This document shows positions 35,783 to 44,900 of a DNA stretch of 64,000 nucleotides, in pieces; within the stretch, counting starts at the first letter, position 1, and each line of letters begins with the position of its first letter. The stretch is from JAPPKS01 sp963667895 (GTDB taxonomy: Bacteria > Poribacteria > WGA-4E > PCPOR2b): positions 2,852,001-2,916,000 of the forward strand of contig OZ245030.1 of NCBI GenBank assembly GCA_965223985.1, read 5' to 3'. The notes beneath the pieces were generated by a model, which saw only the letters and a list, made by a program, of their open reading frames with translations, did no database searches and had not been told where the DNA came from. Both the position numbers and the translations under genes were made by a program.

Positions 35783-37498
35783 TTACTTGTCTGTTGATGA
35801 AACAGGCGAGTCGAGGGTTTCAGACTCAACGGTATCTTCCTCCGCCGGACCCAGCCCCAAAGAAGCCTCTTGACTATCCAGAAAGTTATCAACGGCATGC
35901 CTGACAAGTTCGGATAAACCTTCATCCGTTTCCGTTGCATTTGCCAAGTGATTTAACCGTATAACTTGAGAATCCGTAATCGAAACCACTTGATGTTTAC
36001 GTTTACTTCGATCCTTCACAGCTACCGTTGTCGTTGAATCTGGAACCTCTTCAACCTCGCCTGCCTTAATGATGCGGATTGCTTCCTGCAACTGTTTATC
36101 ATGTTCCAAATTAACGATTGGGTTAAGACCAACATTGACATTGAAAATCCGGCGAACATCAATCTTGACCAATTCTAGGCCAATGCTGATTTCATCTCCT
36201 GCAAGTATGTCCATTAATTGGGGCAACTCCGCCTCAATTTTAGAAAACTCTTTCGGGGATTCACCGGTTTGCTTTTCCTCTGCTTCAACCCATTTCTCGA
36301 CAAACGCTTTAACATGTTTATGTGCTTTTTGGCGCTTCGCAGCTTCCACGATATCCAGCGTAAGATCAACAATAAGATGAGGGGTGATTCCCGGTCCATT
36401 AATGGAAACACCGCTTGGCGTGTAGTAGGTCGAAATCGTGAGCGAAACAGCGCCAACTTCCTTCTCAAGAGGAAAGCGTTGCTGGACAACACCTTTGCCG
36501 TAGGTTTGTGTTCCTAGCAATGTACCCCGCTTTGAGTCCTTGATAGCTCCAGCAACAATCTCAGCGCCACTTGCGCTAAACCCATTAACAAGGACAACCA
36601 GATTTACTTCGGGATCGCAAAGTACGGTGGGGTGTGCCGTGTATTCTCGATTGAAGTCCTCATTTCTTCCTTGTGTAGAGACAATGACTCCTTCGGAAAT
36701 AAAGGCATCTGCAACGAAGTAGGCTGCATCAAGAAGCCCGCCTGAGTTATCTCTGAGGTCCAGGATGAGAGATTTCAGCCCATCGCCTTCAGCTCGGTGA
36801 AGTTCTTCTAAGCTTTCCTGGAATTCTTGGCTTGTTCTACCGGTAAATTGCCTGATTAGGATATAGCCTATTCCATCTCCTAGCATCTCTTTCTCAACGC
36901 TATTCGGTCTGATTACGGCTCGCGTCAATGTAACATCAAATGGCTCCGGATTCCCACGACGTTGGACGGTAATCGTAACTTGTGTCCCAACTTTTCCTCT
37001 CAATATATCCACAACATCGTAAATTGACTGTCCGCTTGGACTAATATTGACTCGGTCGCCATTCACCTTAGTGATATAATCTCCGGCTAGCAAGCCAGCC
37101 TGCAGTGCAGGTGAATTGGGTAATGGGCGGGCAATTTTTATAAATCCTTTGTCCTCATAGATATGGATGCCGAGTCCACCAAATGCCGCATTGTAAATAT
37201 TTTCAGCCTCTCGTTTCAGATTTCGTTGCGAGAGATAGAAAGTGTACGGATCACCAAGAGCTGCAAGTGCCCCTTTGATTGCCCCTTCATACATTTCTTC
37301 CCGATTCGCTTCCTCATAGTAGTATGTCTCCGATTTCTTAATGACGTCGTTTAAAGCCTCCAGCATGATGATGGTGTTACGCTTTCCATCGCGATCGCTG
37401 AGAGCACTTTTATCCCCTATCGGTATGAAGAGGAGAGAAATCACCGCTCCAACAGTTAGTGCGATGATGGGTAACGCGTGTTTTCTGTAATGAATCAT
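35783..37498 (-). CDS. S41 family C-terminal processing peptidase
   Basis: 571 residues. An N-terminal membrane or signal segment (ALPIIALTVGAVISLLFIP) is followed by the N-terminal helical region, a PDZ domain (GLGIHIYEDKGFIKIARP to about GNPEPFDVTLTRA), and the protease core with GYILIRQF, LILDLRDNSGG, and the catalytic Ser in VLVNGFSASGAEI and Lys in GTQTYGKGVVQ. The C-terminal extension of about 170 residues is long, acidic at the end and without a recognised domain. It probably trims or degrades envelope proteins. Convergent with msrP, 22 bases apart. Confidence 0.92.
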   Translation of the reverse strand: MIHYRKHALPIIALTVGAVISLLFIPIGDKSALSDRDGKRNTIIMLEALNDVIKKSETYYYEEANREEMYEGAIKGALAALGDPYTFYLSQRNLKREAENIYNAAFGGLGIHIYEDKGFIKIARPLPNSPALQAGLLAGDYITKVNGDRVNISPSGQSIYDVVDILRGKVGTQVTITVQRRGNPEPFDVTLTRAVIRPNSVEKEMLGDGIGYILIRQFTGRTSQEFQESLEELHRAEGDGLKSLILDLRDNSGGLLDAAYFVADAFISEGVIVSTQGRNEDFNREYTAHPTVLCDPEVNLVVLVNGFSASGAEIVAGAIKDSKRGTLLGTQTYGKGVVQQRFPLEKEVGAVSLTISTYYTPSGVSINGPGITPHLIVDLTLDIVEAAKRQKAHKHVKAFVEKWVEAEEKQTGESPKEFSKIEAELPQLMDILAGDEISIGLELVKIDVRRIFNVNVGLNPIVNLEHDKQLQEAIRIIKAGEVEEVPDSTTTVAVKDRSKRKHQVVSITDSQVIRLNHLANATETDEGLSELVRHAVDNFLDSQEASLGLGPAEEDTVESETLDSPVSSTDK

Positions 37499-37698
37499 AA
37501 CAACTCCCTCGGTTTACGACCTGTTTATTTCGCGCAAATTAGAACAATTATAACACGCTCGGGGTTACACTGCAACGATGAAAATGAAACAAGATGAAGC
37601 GGGCAATAGGGAACGCAAGCGCACGAACATGCCGAACTTCTCGCCATCTTCCGCCTGTTTTTTTCTTTCCACCCCAACGTGCCCAACTAGGTTCCATC

Positions 37699-38637
37699 CT
37701 ATTGAACCACTCTCTCCCTTCTATTCCTGAATTGGCATTTCACGTGCCACTGCTTATCAGGTTGAGTTTTCCATCGATTATGTAGCCACAACCACTGGGA
37801 TGGGAACTGATATATATAATCTTCAAGGATTTTCACAAGACGGGCTGTGTTAATCTGTACATCTTGTTCAAAATTTCCTGAGATTTCAAGTTCAACTGGC
37901 GGCGAGATACAAACGCGGTGCCGATCGTCGGACTGACGTACATCGATCGAGAAAAGAATCTGGGCACCTGTTTTGAGAGCGAGCGCTGCTGGTCCTCGTG
38001 CGGTAGAGGCGTGTTTTCCAAAGAAATCAACAAAAACGCCTTCTCGCCCTGCATTCTGATCTGCGAAAAAGCCCACCGCAAAATTATCACGAAGCGCCCG
38101 GAGAGCTTCCTTACCAGCTTGTTTCCGGGGTATGAGTTTTAGGCTCAAGTGCTGTCGGTATTTCCAGATGAGTTTATTGAGAAATTCATTTTTGACGGGC
38201 AAAGCGATTGCCTTTGCACGGTTTGGAATTAGTGCCCCGTAGACGAGCGCGAGTAGCTCCCAGTTCCCGAAGTGGGGTAGGAACACGATGACCCCTTTTC
38301 CGAGATTTAGCGCGTGTATGAGGTTTTCTTTCCCTTCTACAGTGACCTCACGCCAGATATTGTGGAAGGTCAATTTTGGGAATCGGAGAAATTCGATTGC
38401 TGTCTTACCGAGATTGCGAAAATTTTCCCGGCAAATTTCGTTTCGTTCCGCGTCAGATTTCTCAGTTCCAAACACAATCTGCAAATTTTGCAAAGCGATT
38501 TGGCGGCGTCTCTGGAGAGCGAAGTAGAGTAGATTTCCAATTCCGCCGCCCAAGAGCATCGCCAATCGTCTCGGTAAACGGCGGACCACCTTAGCTAAAA
38601 CCCAAACGCTAGAATAGATTAACCAATCGCCAATCAA
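37699..38637 (-). CDS. LpxL/HtrB-family lipid A (Kdo2-lipid) acyltransferase
   Basis: 312 residues from TTG 38637; no clear ribosome site, so the start is uncertain. The family motif HFGNWELLA (catalytic His and Glu/Asp position) and FFADQNAGREGVFVDFFG are present, with an N-terminal hydrophobic anchor. Such enzymes add a secondary acyl chain to lipid A at the inner membrane, which fits KdsB at 19921. The gene is alone on the minus strand between the S41 peptidase and a pterin dehydratase. Confidence 0.88.
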   Translation of the reverse strand: MIGDWLIYSSVWVLAKVVRRLPRRLAMLLGGGIGNLLYFALQRRRQIALQNLQIVFGTEKSDAERNEICRENFRNLGKTAIEFLRFPKLTFHNIWREVTVEGKENLIHALNLGKGVIVFLPHFGNWELLALVYGALIPNRAKAIALPVKNEFLNKLIWKYRQHLSLKLIPRKQAGKEALRALRDNFAVGFFADQNAGREGVFVDFFGKHASTARGPAALALKTGAQILFSIDVRQSDDRHRVCISPPVELEISGNFEQDVQINTARLVKILEDYIYQFPSQWLWLHNRWKTQPDKQWHVKCQFRNRRERVVQ

Positions 38638-38728
38638 AGTCTATGCACCATACAGTTAAGATGGGTCGCAATTGGATTAACAACCTCACTTGACGTGCTC
38701 GTTGCACCAGCATTAAATCCGATGTCGG

Positions 38729-39016
38729 TCAACCTGCGAGTTCGTCAGCTTTTTTTGCCAATTCGAAATCTAACGCACTGATTCCGTTAGCATCGTGGGT
38801 CATAAGATTGATCGTTACGCGATTGTAGACATTGAACCACTCAGGGTGGTGGTTCATTGATTCGGCGACTAGGGCAACGCGAGTCATAAAGCCGAATGCC
38901 TCGATAAAAGAACTAAACTGAAACTGCTTGTGCAGTTTGCCATTTTCAACTGCCCAATCCGATAGATTAGCAAGTTCTGCGTTAATTTCAACGTCGTCAA
39001 GTTTTTCGACCACCAT
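38729..39016 (-). CDS. phhB: 4a-hydroxytetrahydrobiopterin dehydratase (pterin-4a-carbinolamine dehydratase)
   Basis: 95 residues, normal size. The signature is MNHHPEWFNVYNRVTINLMTHD with the catalytic His pair; the N-terminal WAVENGKLHKQFQF part also fits. The enzyme recycles pterin cofactor after aromatic amino acid hydroxylation, or acts in molybdopterin-linked pterin chemistry. No hydroxylase is visible nearby. GGGAG is six bases before the ATG. About 60 bases separate it from the acyltransferase downstream. Confidence 0.93.
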   Translation of the reverse strand: MVVEKLDDVEINAELANLSDWAVENGKLHKQFQFSSFIEAFGFMTRVALVAESMNHHPEWFNVYNRVTINLMTHDANGISALDFELAKKADELAG

Positions 39017-39196
39017 TCAATTCTCCCATAAATTCACTATACGCATTTGTTTAAGTTAATTGCACTTTAGCACCTAATTATGAAACCTAAGCTAGTTTTG
39101 TTTGGATTGTATTCGGATTTCCGGGCGAAGTCAAGTTAAAATGGATAGCATCCCGGAAGGTAAAGCTGGTGCAACAAAATATTAGAAAGGTTCTTG

Positions 39197-39226
39197 TTGA
39201 CAGAAGATTGCAATTTGGTGTAATAT
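39197..39226 (+). promoter_or_regulatory. Sigma-70 type promoter of the 39312 membrane protein
   Basis: A perfect TTGACA (39197-39202) is followed after 18 bases by TAATAT (39221-39226), preceded by TG. It is about 85 bases before the ATG at 39312. Confidence 0.7.
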
Positions 39227-39242
39227 ATATCCGCGCAAATTT

Positions 39243-39258
39243 CGACTTCGCGAAGTCG
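39243..39258 (+). promoter_or_regulatory. Perfect 16-bp palindrome in the leader, possible operator
   Basis: CGACTTCG followed directly by CGAAGTCG, starting about ten bases downstream of the expected transcription start. The position is suitable for a dimeric repressor site. No regulator gene is adjacent. Confidence 0.45.
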
Positions 39259-39311
39259 CAGGAATTTTCGTGGGTGCTAGTGATAGACTTAATTGTAACT
39301 GGAGGATACGC

Positions 39312-40526
39312 ATGTCGGAATTACACTTTGATTTTCGTGATATTTTCCGGGTTGGACGTTACGGATTTAGTGGAAAGAAACTTTTTCTTCATTTTTTGGG
39401 ACTTGTGCTAGCTTATCTGATTTATGAAATGCTAGTTTACTTGAGTCTGTTAATCGCAGGTGGAACTTCAGCAAAAGACTTTTGGGATAAGTATGGATTC
39501 ATGCCGGTCTGCCCTGTTGTCAATGGTGATTTCGAGACCATCACAATCGTGGCAATGGGAATTGGTGCACTTGTTCTTTTTGTGGTTTTCTTGTGGATGA
39601 GCACGATGGTTTCTAAAATCACGATGCAACAATTGCGAGGCGATCACTTTTTCTCAATGATAGAATCTTTCGGCTTCGTCAAGAAAAATTGGAAGGTAAT
39701 TTACGGAACATTCATCGGTTTGATTGTCATTTTTGTGCTATGTGCGTTGACACCGATTATTGTGGGTCTGCTTGGTAAGATTCCCAAAGTTGGTAACATT
39801 ATCGTTATGCTTGCATCAATCTTGACTCCCTTCGCCTTTTTTCTTGGGTTATTGATGGCCTATCTGGTTGTTGTTTTTGGAGTCAGCTTGTTCTTTGTCC
39901 CTTCAGTGGTGGCAGGTGGTAATTCAGACACCTTTGAAACAGTGTATCAGCATTTTTCGATAATTTGGAATCAACCGTGGCGCATCGTCGTTTACGAGTT
40001 CCTCTTGTTTGGAGTAAAATTGATTTGTACGGCGATTTGGGCGGTATTTTGCTTGGTGGGATTTGTTGTTGCGATGTTGCCAATCCGCCTGCTGATTCCA
40101 GCAAATATGAAAATGATTATGGGGCAGGCAGACAAATTGCTGGGAGGCTTGATTGGCAGACTTGCTGGATTGCCATACATTGAGGGGGTCAAAGTATTTG
40201 ACCTTGCCCAACCTACCAATCTTCCAATTGCACTTAAAATCGCCTCAATTTTTGTTATGCTTTCCATCTTAGGCATCATAGGTCTGATTATCGCTTACTT
40301 ACTCTCCATAGCTTCCGCTGGGAATACACTCATCTACACCATGCTGAGAAAGCGTGTAGACGGGGAAAACTTGTTGGAGGTTGAAAAGGAGCAAGAGGAC
40401 ATACCCACGCCGCCGACAACACCGAATCAAGCTGAATCCCAACCGGAAGAACCATCGGAAAAGGGCGAGATTTCTGAAGATGAGTCAAGTACTGAAGGAA
40501 GCCCGAGTAATGATGCAACCAAATAA
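39312..40526 (+). CDS. Polytopic membrane protein of unknown function
   Basis: 404 residues from ATG 39312, with GGAGGAT upstream; the frame opens 14 codons earlier without support. Six or seven hydrophobic segments are visible, from LFLHFLGLVLAYLIYEM to ILGIIGLIIAYLLSIA. The N-terminal FDFRDIFRVGRYGFSGKK is amphipathic and the C-terminal about 60 residues are acidic, Pro/Glu-rich and probably disordered in the cytoplasm. It has its own promoter and palindrome, and secA follows after 55 bases. No family can be named with confidence. Confidence 0.8.
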   Translation: MSELHFDFRDIFRVGRYGFSGKKLFLHFLGLVLAYLIYEMLVYLSLLIAGGTSAKDFWDKYGFMPVCPVVNGDFETITIVAMGIGALVLFVVFLWMSTMVSKITMQQLRGDHFFSMIESFGFVKKNWKVIYGTFIGLIVIFVLCALTPIIVGLLGKIPKVGNIIVMLASILTPFAFFLGLLMAYLVVVFGVSLFFVPSVVAGGNSDTFETVYQHFSIIWNQPWRIVVYEFLLFGVKLICTAIWAVFCLVGFVVAMLPIRLLIPANMKMIMGQADKLLGGLIGRLAGLPYIEGVKVFDLAQPTNLPIALKIASIFVMLSILGIIGLIIAYLLSIASAGNTLIYTMLRKRVDGENLLEVEKEQEDIPTPPTTPNQAESQPEEPSEKGEISEDESSTEGSPSNDATK

Positions 40527-40581
40527 AAATATAGTACGTATTGTGTTCCACACAGTTGCGTCCTAAAGGTGATGGTGGTTT

Positions 40582-43335
40582 ATGTTCCAACGTGTTTTAG
40601 CCAAAGTTTTCGGCAATAAACAGGACCGAGATGCGAAGCGTTTTCAGCCAATCGTTGAAGCGGTTAATCTACAGGAGTCGGAAGTTAAACGTTTATCCGA
40701 TGCAGAACTACAGTCAAAAACGCCGTATTTTCGTGAAAAGATCGACGCGGGAGCTTCGCTTGATACGCTCCTGCCCGAAGCGTTCGCTATTGTACGTGAA
40801 GCCGCTGTACGGACCTTAGCGCAACGCCACTACGATGTGCAAATCATGGGAGGTGTTGCACTCCATCAAGGTAACATTGCTGAAATGAAAACAGGTGAGG
40901 GAAAAACCCTAACCTCAACGCTCGCAGTTTATTTGAATGCGTTAACGGGAAAAGGTGTTCATGTTGCCACTGTCAATGACTATCTTACTAAACGTGATGC
41001 TGAATGGATGGGGAAGATTTATGACTTTCTCGGTCTCTCCGTCGGACTGACACTCGGCATTATGCCCGATGAACTGAAGAAGCTTGGGTACAAAGCAGAC
41101 ATCACCTATGGTGTGCATAGTGAATTCGGTTTTGACTATCTCCGGGATAACAAAGCAACGCACTTTGATGGAAGGGTGCAACGTGGGCACTATTACGCGA
41201 TTGTCGATGAGGTTGATAGTATTCTTATTGATGAAGCTCGTACACCGCTAATCATCGCAGAGCCACATGGGGAACCTGTCGAACTTTATGCCAAACTTGA
41301 TCGTACAGTGAGACAGCTCCAAGCGGGAAAACACTATGAAATTGATGAAAAAAGCAGCAAACGCGGCACCGTCAGCCTAACAGAGGAAGGCGTTGATGAA
41401 GTTCAGCGCCTTCTTGGGGAAACGGTTCTCGGTGGAAAAGATCTCTACGATTCGACGAATATACATGTCGTTCATCACGTCAATCAGGCATTAGCAGCTC
41501 ATCATCTCTGGAAGCGCGATGTCGATTATGTTGTTGAAAACGGAGAGGTCATCATCGTGGATGAGTTCACAGGGCGAAAGCAACCCGGAAGGCGATGGAG
41601 TGAAGGACTCCATCAAGCCATGGAATCCAAAGAACGGGTCAAAATCGTTCAAGAAAGTCAGACCGGTGCAAAAGTTTCGTATCAAAACTATTTTCGCACA
41701 TATGAGAAATTAGCGGGAATGACGGGAACCGCGGAGACAGAAGCGGCGGAATTTTCTCATATTTACCATTTGGATGTTGCCGTCATTCCAACGAACGAAC
41801 CGATGGTCCGCATCGATCATACGGACCAAATTTACAAAACAGAAGAAGCAAAGTTTCGAGCGGTCCTACAGGATATTATCGCGCAACACGAACAGGGGCG
41901 TCCTGTGTTGGTAGGGACAACTTCGATTGCGAACTCGGAAAAATTGAGCAAGATGCTTCGGGCGAAGCGGCGTGACATCCGTTATCAGGTATTGAATGCC
42001 AAAGAGCACGCCCGCGAAGCGACAATTATCGCCCAGGCGGGGTTGCGCAGCGGGGTGACAATTGCCACCAACATGGCAGGGCGTGGAGTTGATATCTTGC
42101 TTGGCGGCAATCCAGAAGGCATGGTGATGGAAAGCCTGCGCAAGGTGAAGATTGATCCTGCAACCGTTGAAGAGGATTCGGAAGAGTGGAAAGTTGCTTA
42201 TGAGGAATCCAAAGCCGTTTGTGACGCAAATCGAGAAGAAGTCCTGAAAGTTGGTGGACTGCACATCATTGGGACAGAGCGGCATGACTCACGGCGAATA
42301 GACAACCAATTGCGTGGACGTTCAGGGCGCCAGGGAGATCCCGGATCATCTCGATTTTATCTATCGCTTGAGGACGATCTCATGCGCAAATTTGGATCCG
42401 ATCGCCTGTCGGGTATGATGGATAGAGTTGGTATGGAGGAAGATATCCCGATTGAACACCCATGGGTAACCAAAGCACTCGAAAAAGCACAAAGACGGGT
42501 TGAAGAACGGCACTTCGAGATACGTAAGAATGTACTAAAATTTGATGATGTGATGAATACCCAGCGTCAAACCATCTATCATTTGCGCAATAGCATTCTC
42601 AAGGGCGAGGATCTCAAGAACACAATTGAGGATATGGTTGAAGATACTCTCGACGATCATTTCGAGGCCGACTTGCCCGACCGCGACGAGGACCGGGATA
42701 TTGAAAGCTTTATTACTTGGTTAAGCCATACCTTCCCCATTAATCCCTCGGATTGGGAAATCCCACCTGACAAAATGAGCCGGGAGGAGCTCCGAGAAGA
42801 GATATCCAAATTGCTGCATGAACTCTACGAGGCGCGTGAAACTGAAATGGGAGTTGAACATATGCGCGTGCTTGAACGCCTCGTGCTCCTGGATCGAATC
42901 GATAGTCACTGGAAAGATCACTTGTATAATATCGACTACATAGAGGAAGGTATCCATCTGCGCGGGTATGGAGGTAAAGACCCTATTGTCGTCTTCAAGA
43001 ATGAAGCCTATTCGGTTTTTGAAGCGATGTATCAGCGAATCGAAGAGGAAGTTAGTGAGTACATGTTTAAAGCCCGTATTGTTGATTCAGAAACCCACCT
43101 TCGGCAGACTAGGTCGCGACATTTCGCGCAAGGCAGCCCCGGTTTTCGCTCCCGCCGCGCTATGCCTCACTATGGGCGACGCAGAAGCACAGTACCACAA
43201 CCAGGCGATGGAGGCTCAACCGATTTGGACACTTTTGCGAGTCAGCAAGCATCTGAACAGATGCCGAAGGTTGGACGCAATGAGATATGTCCGTGTGGAA
43301 GTGGTAAAAAGTACAAGAAATGCCATGGCAGATAG
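40582..43335 (+). CDS. secA: Preprotein translocase ATPase SecA
   Basis: 917 residues, full length. SecA drives secreted proteins through SecYEG, consistent with the many signal peptides in this window. Visible: Walker A MKTGEGKT, HVATVNDYLTKRDAEWMG, DEVDSILIDEARTPLI, MAGRGVDILLGG, RGRSGRQGDPG, and the C-terminal zinc tail CPCGSGKKYKKCHG that binds SecB or ribosomes. AAAGGTGATGG lies before the ATG. It heads a same-strand run of envelope and glycan genes. Confidence 0.98.
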   Translation: MFQRVLAKVFGNKQDRDAKRFQPIVEAVNLQESEVKRLSDAELQSKTPYFREKIDAGASLDTLLPEAFAIVREAAVRTLAQRHYDVQIMGGVALHQGNIAEMKTGEGKTLTSTLAVYLNALTGKGVHVATVNDYLTKRDAEWMGKIYDFLGLSVGLTLGIMPDELKKLGYKADITYGVHSEFGFDYLRDNKATHFDGRVQRGHYYAIVDEVDSILIDEARTPLIIAEPHGEPVELYAKLDRTVRQLQAGKHYEIDEKSSKRGTVSLTEEGVDEVQRLLGETVLGGKDLYDSTNIHVVHHVNQALAAHHLWKRDVDYVVENGEVIIVDEFTGRKQPGRRWSEGLHQAMESKERVKIVQESQTGAKVSYQNYFRTYEKLAGMTGTAETEAAEFSHIYHLDVAVIPTNEPMVRIDHTDQIYKTEEAKFRAVLQDIIAQHEQGRPVLVGTTSIANSEKLSKMLRAKRRDIRYQVLNAKEHAREATIIAQAGLRSGVTIATNMAGRGVDILLGGNPEGMVMESLRKVKIDPATVEEDSEEWKVAYEESKAVCDANREEVLKVGGLHIIGTERHDSRRIDNQLRGRSGRQGDPGSSRFYLSLEDDLMRKFGSDRLSGMMDRVGMEEDIPIEHPWVTKALEKAQRRVEERHFEIRKNVLKFDDVMNTQRQTIYHLRNSILKGEDLKNTIEDMVEDTLDDHFEADLPDRDEDRDIESFITWLSHTFPINPSDWEIPPDKMSREELREEISKLLHELYEARETEMGVEHMRVLERLVLLDRIDSHWKDHLYNIDYIEEGIHLRGYGGKDPIVVFKNEAYSVFEAMYQRIEEEVSEYMFKARIVDSETHLRQTRSRHFAQGSPGFRSRRAMPHYGRRRSTVPQPGDGGSTDLDTFASQQASEQMPKVGRNEICPCGSGKKYKKCHGR

Positions 43336-43499
43336 GATGAATACGGAATGACAAAGCGGGTGCTGTATCCCGAAATCTGAGAGTTATGTAACGATGTGCG
43401 TTAGTTTCTGAAAACAGGCGCGAAGATATCTACAGTCAAGGTCAAGCCGCTATGATGCTTCCAGAATAGAGTTTCTAATCAACATTGAGGAGGGTGACT

Positions 43500-43685
43500 A
43501 TGGGCTCCCGAGAAGAAATTAGCCAGGAGTTGCTGGACATATTGGCTTGTCCTGCATGCAAAGGCGATATTGAATATGCTCGTGAGGATCAAATACTGAT
43601 TTGTGCTGGTGAGTGTAAGCGCCGTTACCCGATTCGTGATGGTATCCCCGTAATGCTGATTGATGAAGCCGAATTACCGACATGA
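43500..43685 (+). CDS. Trm112-family small zinc-ribbon-like protein
   Basis: 61 residues from ATG 43500, with GAGGAGGG seven bases upstream. The LLDILACPACKG start and the CKRRYPIRDGIPVMLIDEA end are the Trm112/YcaR pattern, with Cys pairs CPAC and C..C that could bind zinc. Trm112 proteins activate methyltransferases in eukaryotes; bacterial roles are less clear. Its stop overlaps the glycosyltransferase ATG by four bases (ATGA), so the two are co-translated. Confidence 0.88.
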   Translation: MGSREEISQELLDILACPACKGDIEYAREDQILICAGECKRRYPIRDGIPVMLIDEAELPT

Positions 43686-44860
43686 AGATTCTATTTTTAA
43701 GCCTTAGATTTCCATTTCCGCCTCAGCGGGGAGATCGAATTCGAGCCTATCATTTCAGCAAACAACTTGCACGGCATCACTCTCTAACATTTGTCTCGTT
43801 TGTCGAATCAGATCAGGAAATTGCTGATGTCAAGCAGATGGAAGCATTCTGTGATCGTGTTGAATGGGTGCGTTTTCAGCGGAATCGAGCTTGCCTCAAT
43901 ACCCTGCTACACTGTTTTTCAAGTCAGCCATTACAGCTTCACTACTGGTATGTTTCCCAGATGCAGCGAACAGTAAACAGATTGTTGGACAAATATGACT
44001 TCGATCTGATTCATGTCCAACTTTTTCGCATGGCGCAATACGTTTCCCACTGTCATGGAATACCGAAGATGCTAGATTTGTGTGACTCGCTCGCGTTGAA
44101 CTTACAGCGTCGAGCGGTTTTGGATCGAGGTCTAAAACGGCCGCTGGTTAGACTTGAGGAACGCCGTGTGCGGAAATATGAGGTCGAGATTGCGAGGTCG
44201 TTTGATTGGGGAACGGTTGTTGCGGAATGCGATCGAGATTATCTGCTGCATCAGGATGCATCCCTAAAACTCTCAATTGTGCCGATGGGCGTCGATTTGG
44301 AGTACTTTCAACCGACTTCATCAACGTATCAACCGCATCTGCTCTTCACAGGTACAATGAGTTATTTCCCAAATTGGGATGCCGCTTTATATTTTTATAA
44401 GGAAATTCTTCCGCTGATTCGAACCGCGCACCCTGAGATAACCTTTAATATCGTTGGCAACCATCCGCCAGAGCAGATTAAGCGAATCGCCAATGGTATC
44501 AATGTCGTTGTGACTGGACACGTTCCTGATATACGTCCCTATTTTGATCAGGCTGCTGTTTTTGTGTCACCGCTGCGATCGGGATCAGGGGTTCAGGTCA
44601 AGAATCTGGAAGCGATGGGAATGGGTGTTCCAGTTGTCACGACCTGGATTGGTGCACAAGGGTTAGAGGCGAAAGCCGGGCAAGATATTTTGATTGCAGA
44701 TGCGCCGGAAGAATTTGCGAGGCACGTAACTGATTTGATTCAATCATCCGATCTGCGCCAGAAAATCGGAGATGCGGGAAGACAGCTTGTCGAAGCCAAA
44801 TATAATTGGCCAATTCTAGCTCAACGGCTCGAAGCGGTTTACTCACGGATTTGCCATTAA
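43682..44860 (+). CDS. Glycosyltransferase family 4, TIGR03087-like
   Basis: 392 residues. It opens MKILFLSLRFPFPPQRGDRIR, the N-terminal donor-loop pattern of the TIGR03087 sugar transferase group that is often associated with PEP-CTERM/exosortase exopolysaccharide systems. The C-terminal GT-B half has LLFTGTMSYFPN, FNIVGNHPP and VFVSPLRSGSGVQVKNLEAM, the nucleotide-sugar site, followed by GVPVVTT. No exosortase or PEP-CTERM protein is seen in this window. It is followed by a CapD/PglF-like dehydratase, so a surface glycan role is likely. Confidence 0.87.
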   Translation: MKILFLSLRFPFPPQRGDRIRAYHFSKQLARHHSLTFVSFVESDQEIADVKQMEAFCDRVEWVRFQRNRACLNTLLHCFSSQPLQLHYWYVSQMQRTVNRLLDKYDFDLIHVQLFRMAQYVSHCHGIPKMLDLCDSLALNLQRRAVLDRGLKRPLVRLEERRVRKYEVEIARSFDWGTVVAECDRDYLLHQDASLKLSIVPMGVDLEYFQPTSSTYQPHLLFTGTMSYFPNWDAALYFYKEILPLIRTAHPEITFNIVGNHPPEQIKRIANGINVVVTGHVPDIRPYFDQAAVFVSPLRSGSGVQVKNLEAMGMGVPVVTTWIGAQGLEAKAGQDILIADAPEEFARHVTDLIQSSDLRQKIGDAGRQLVEAKYNWPILAQRLEAVYSRICH

Positions 44861-44900
44861 CAACTTAGCAATTATCAAAATCAACATTAAAGGAAGGAAG

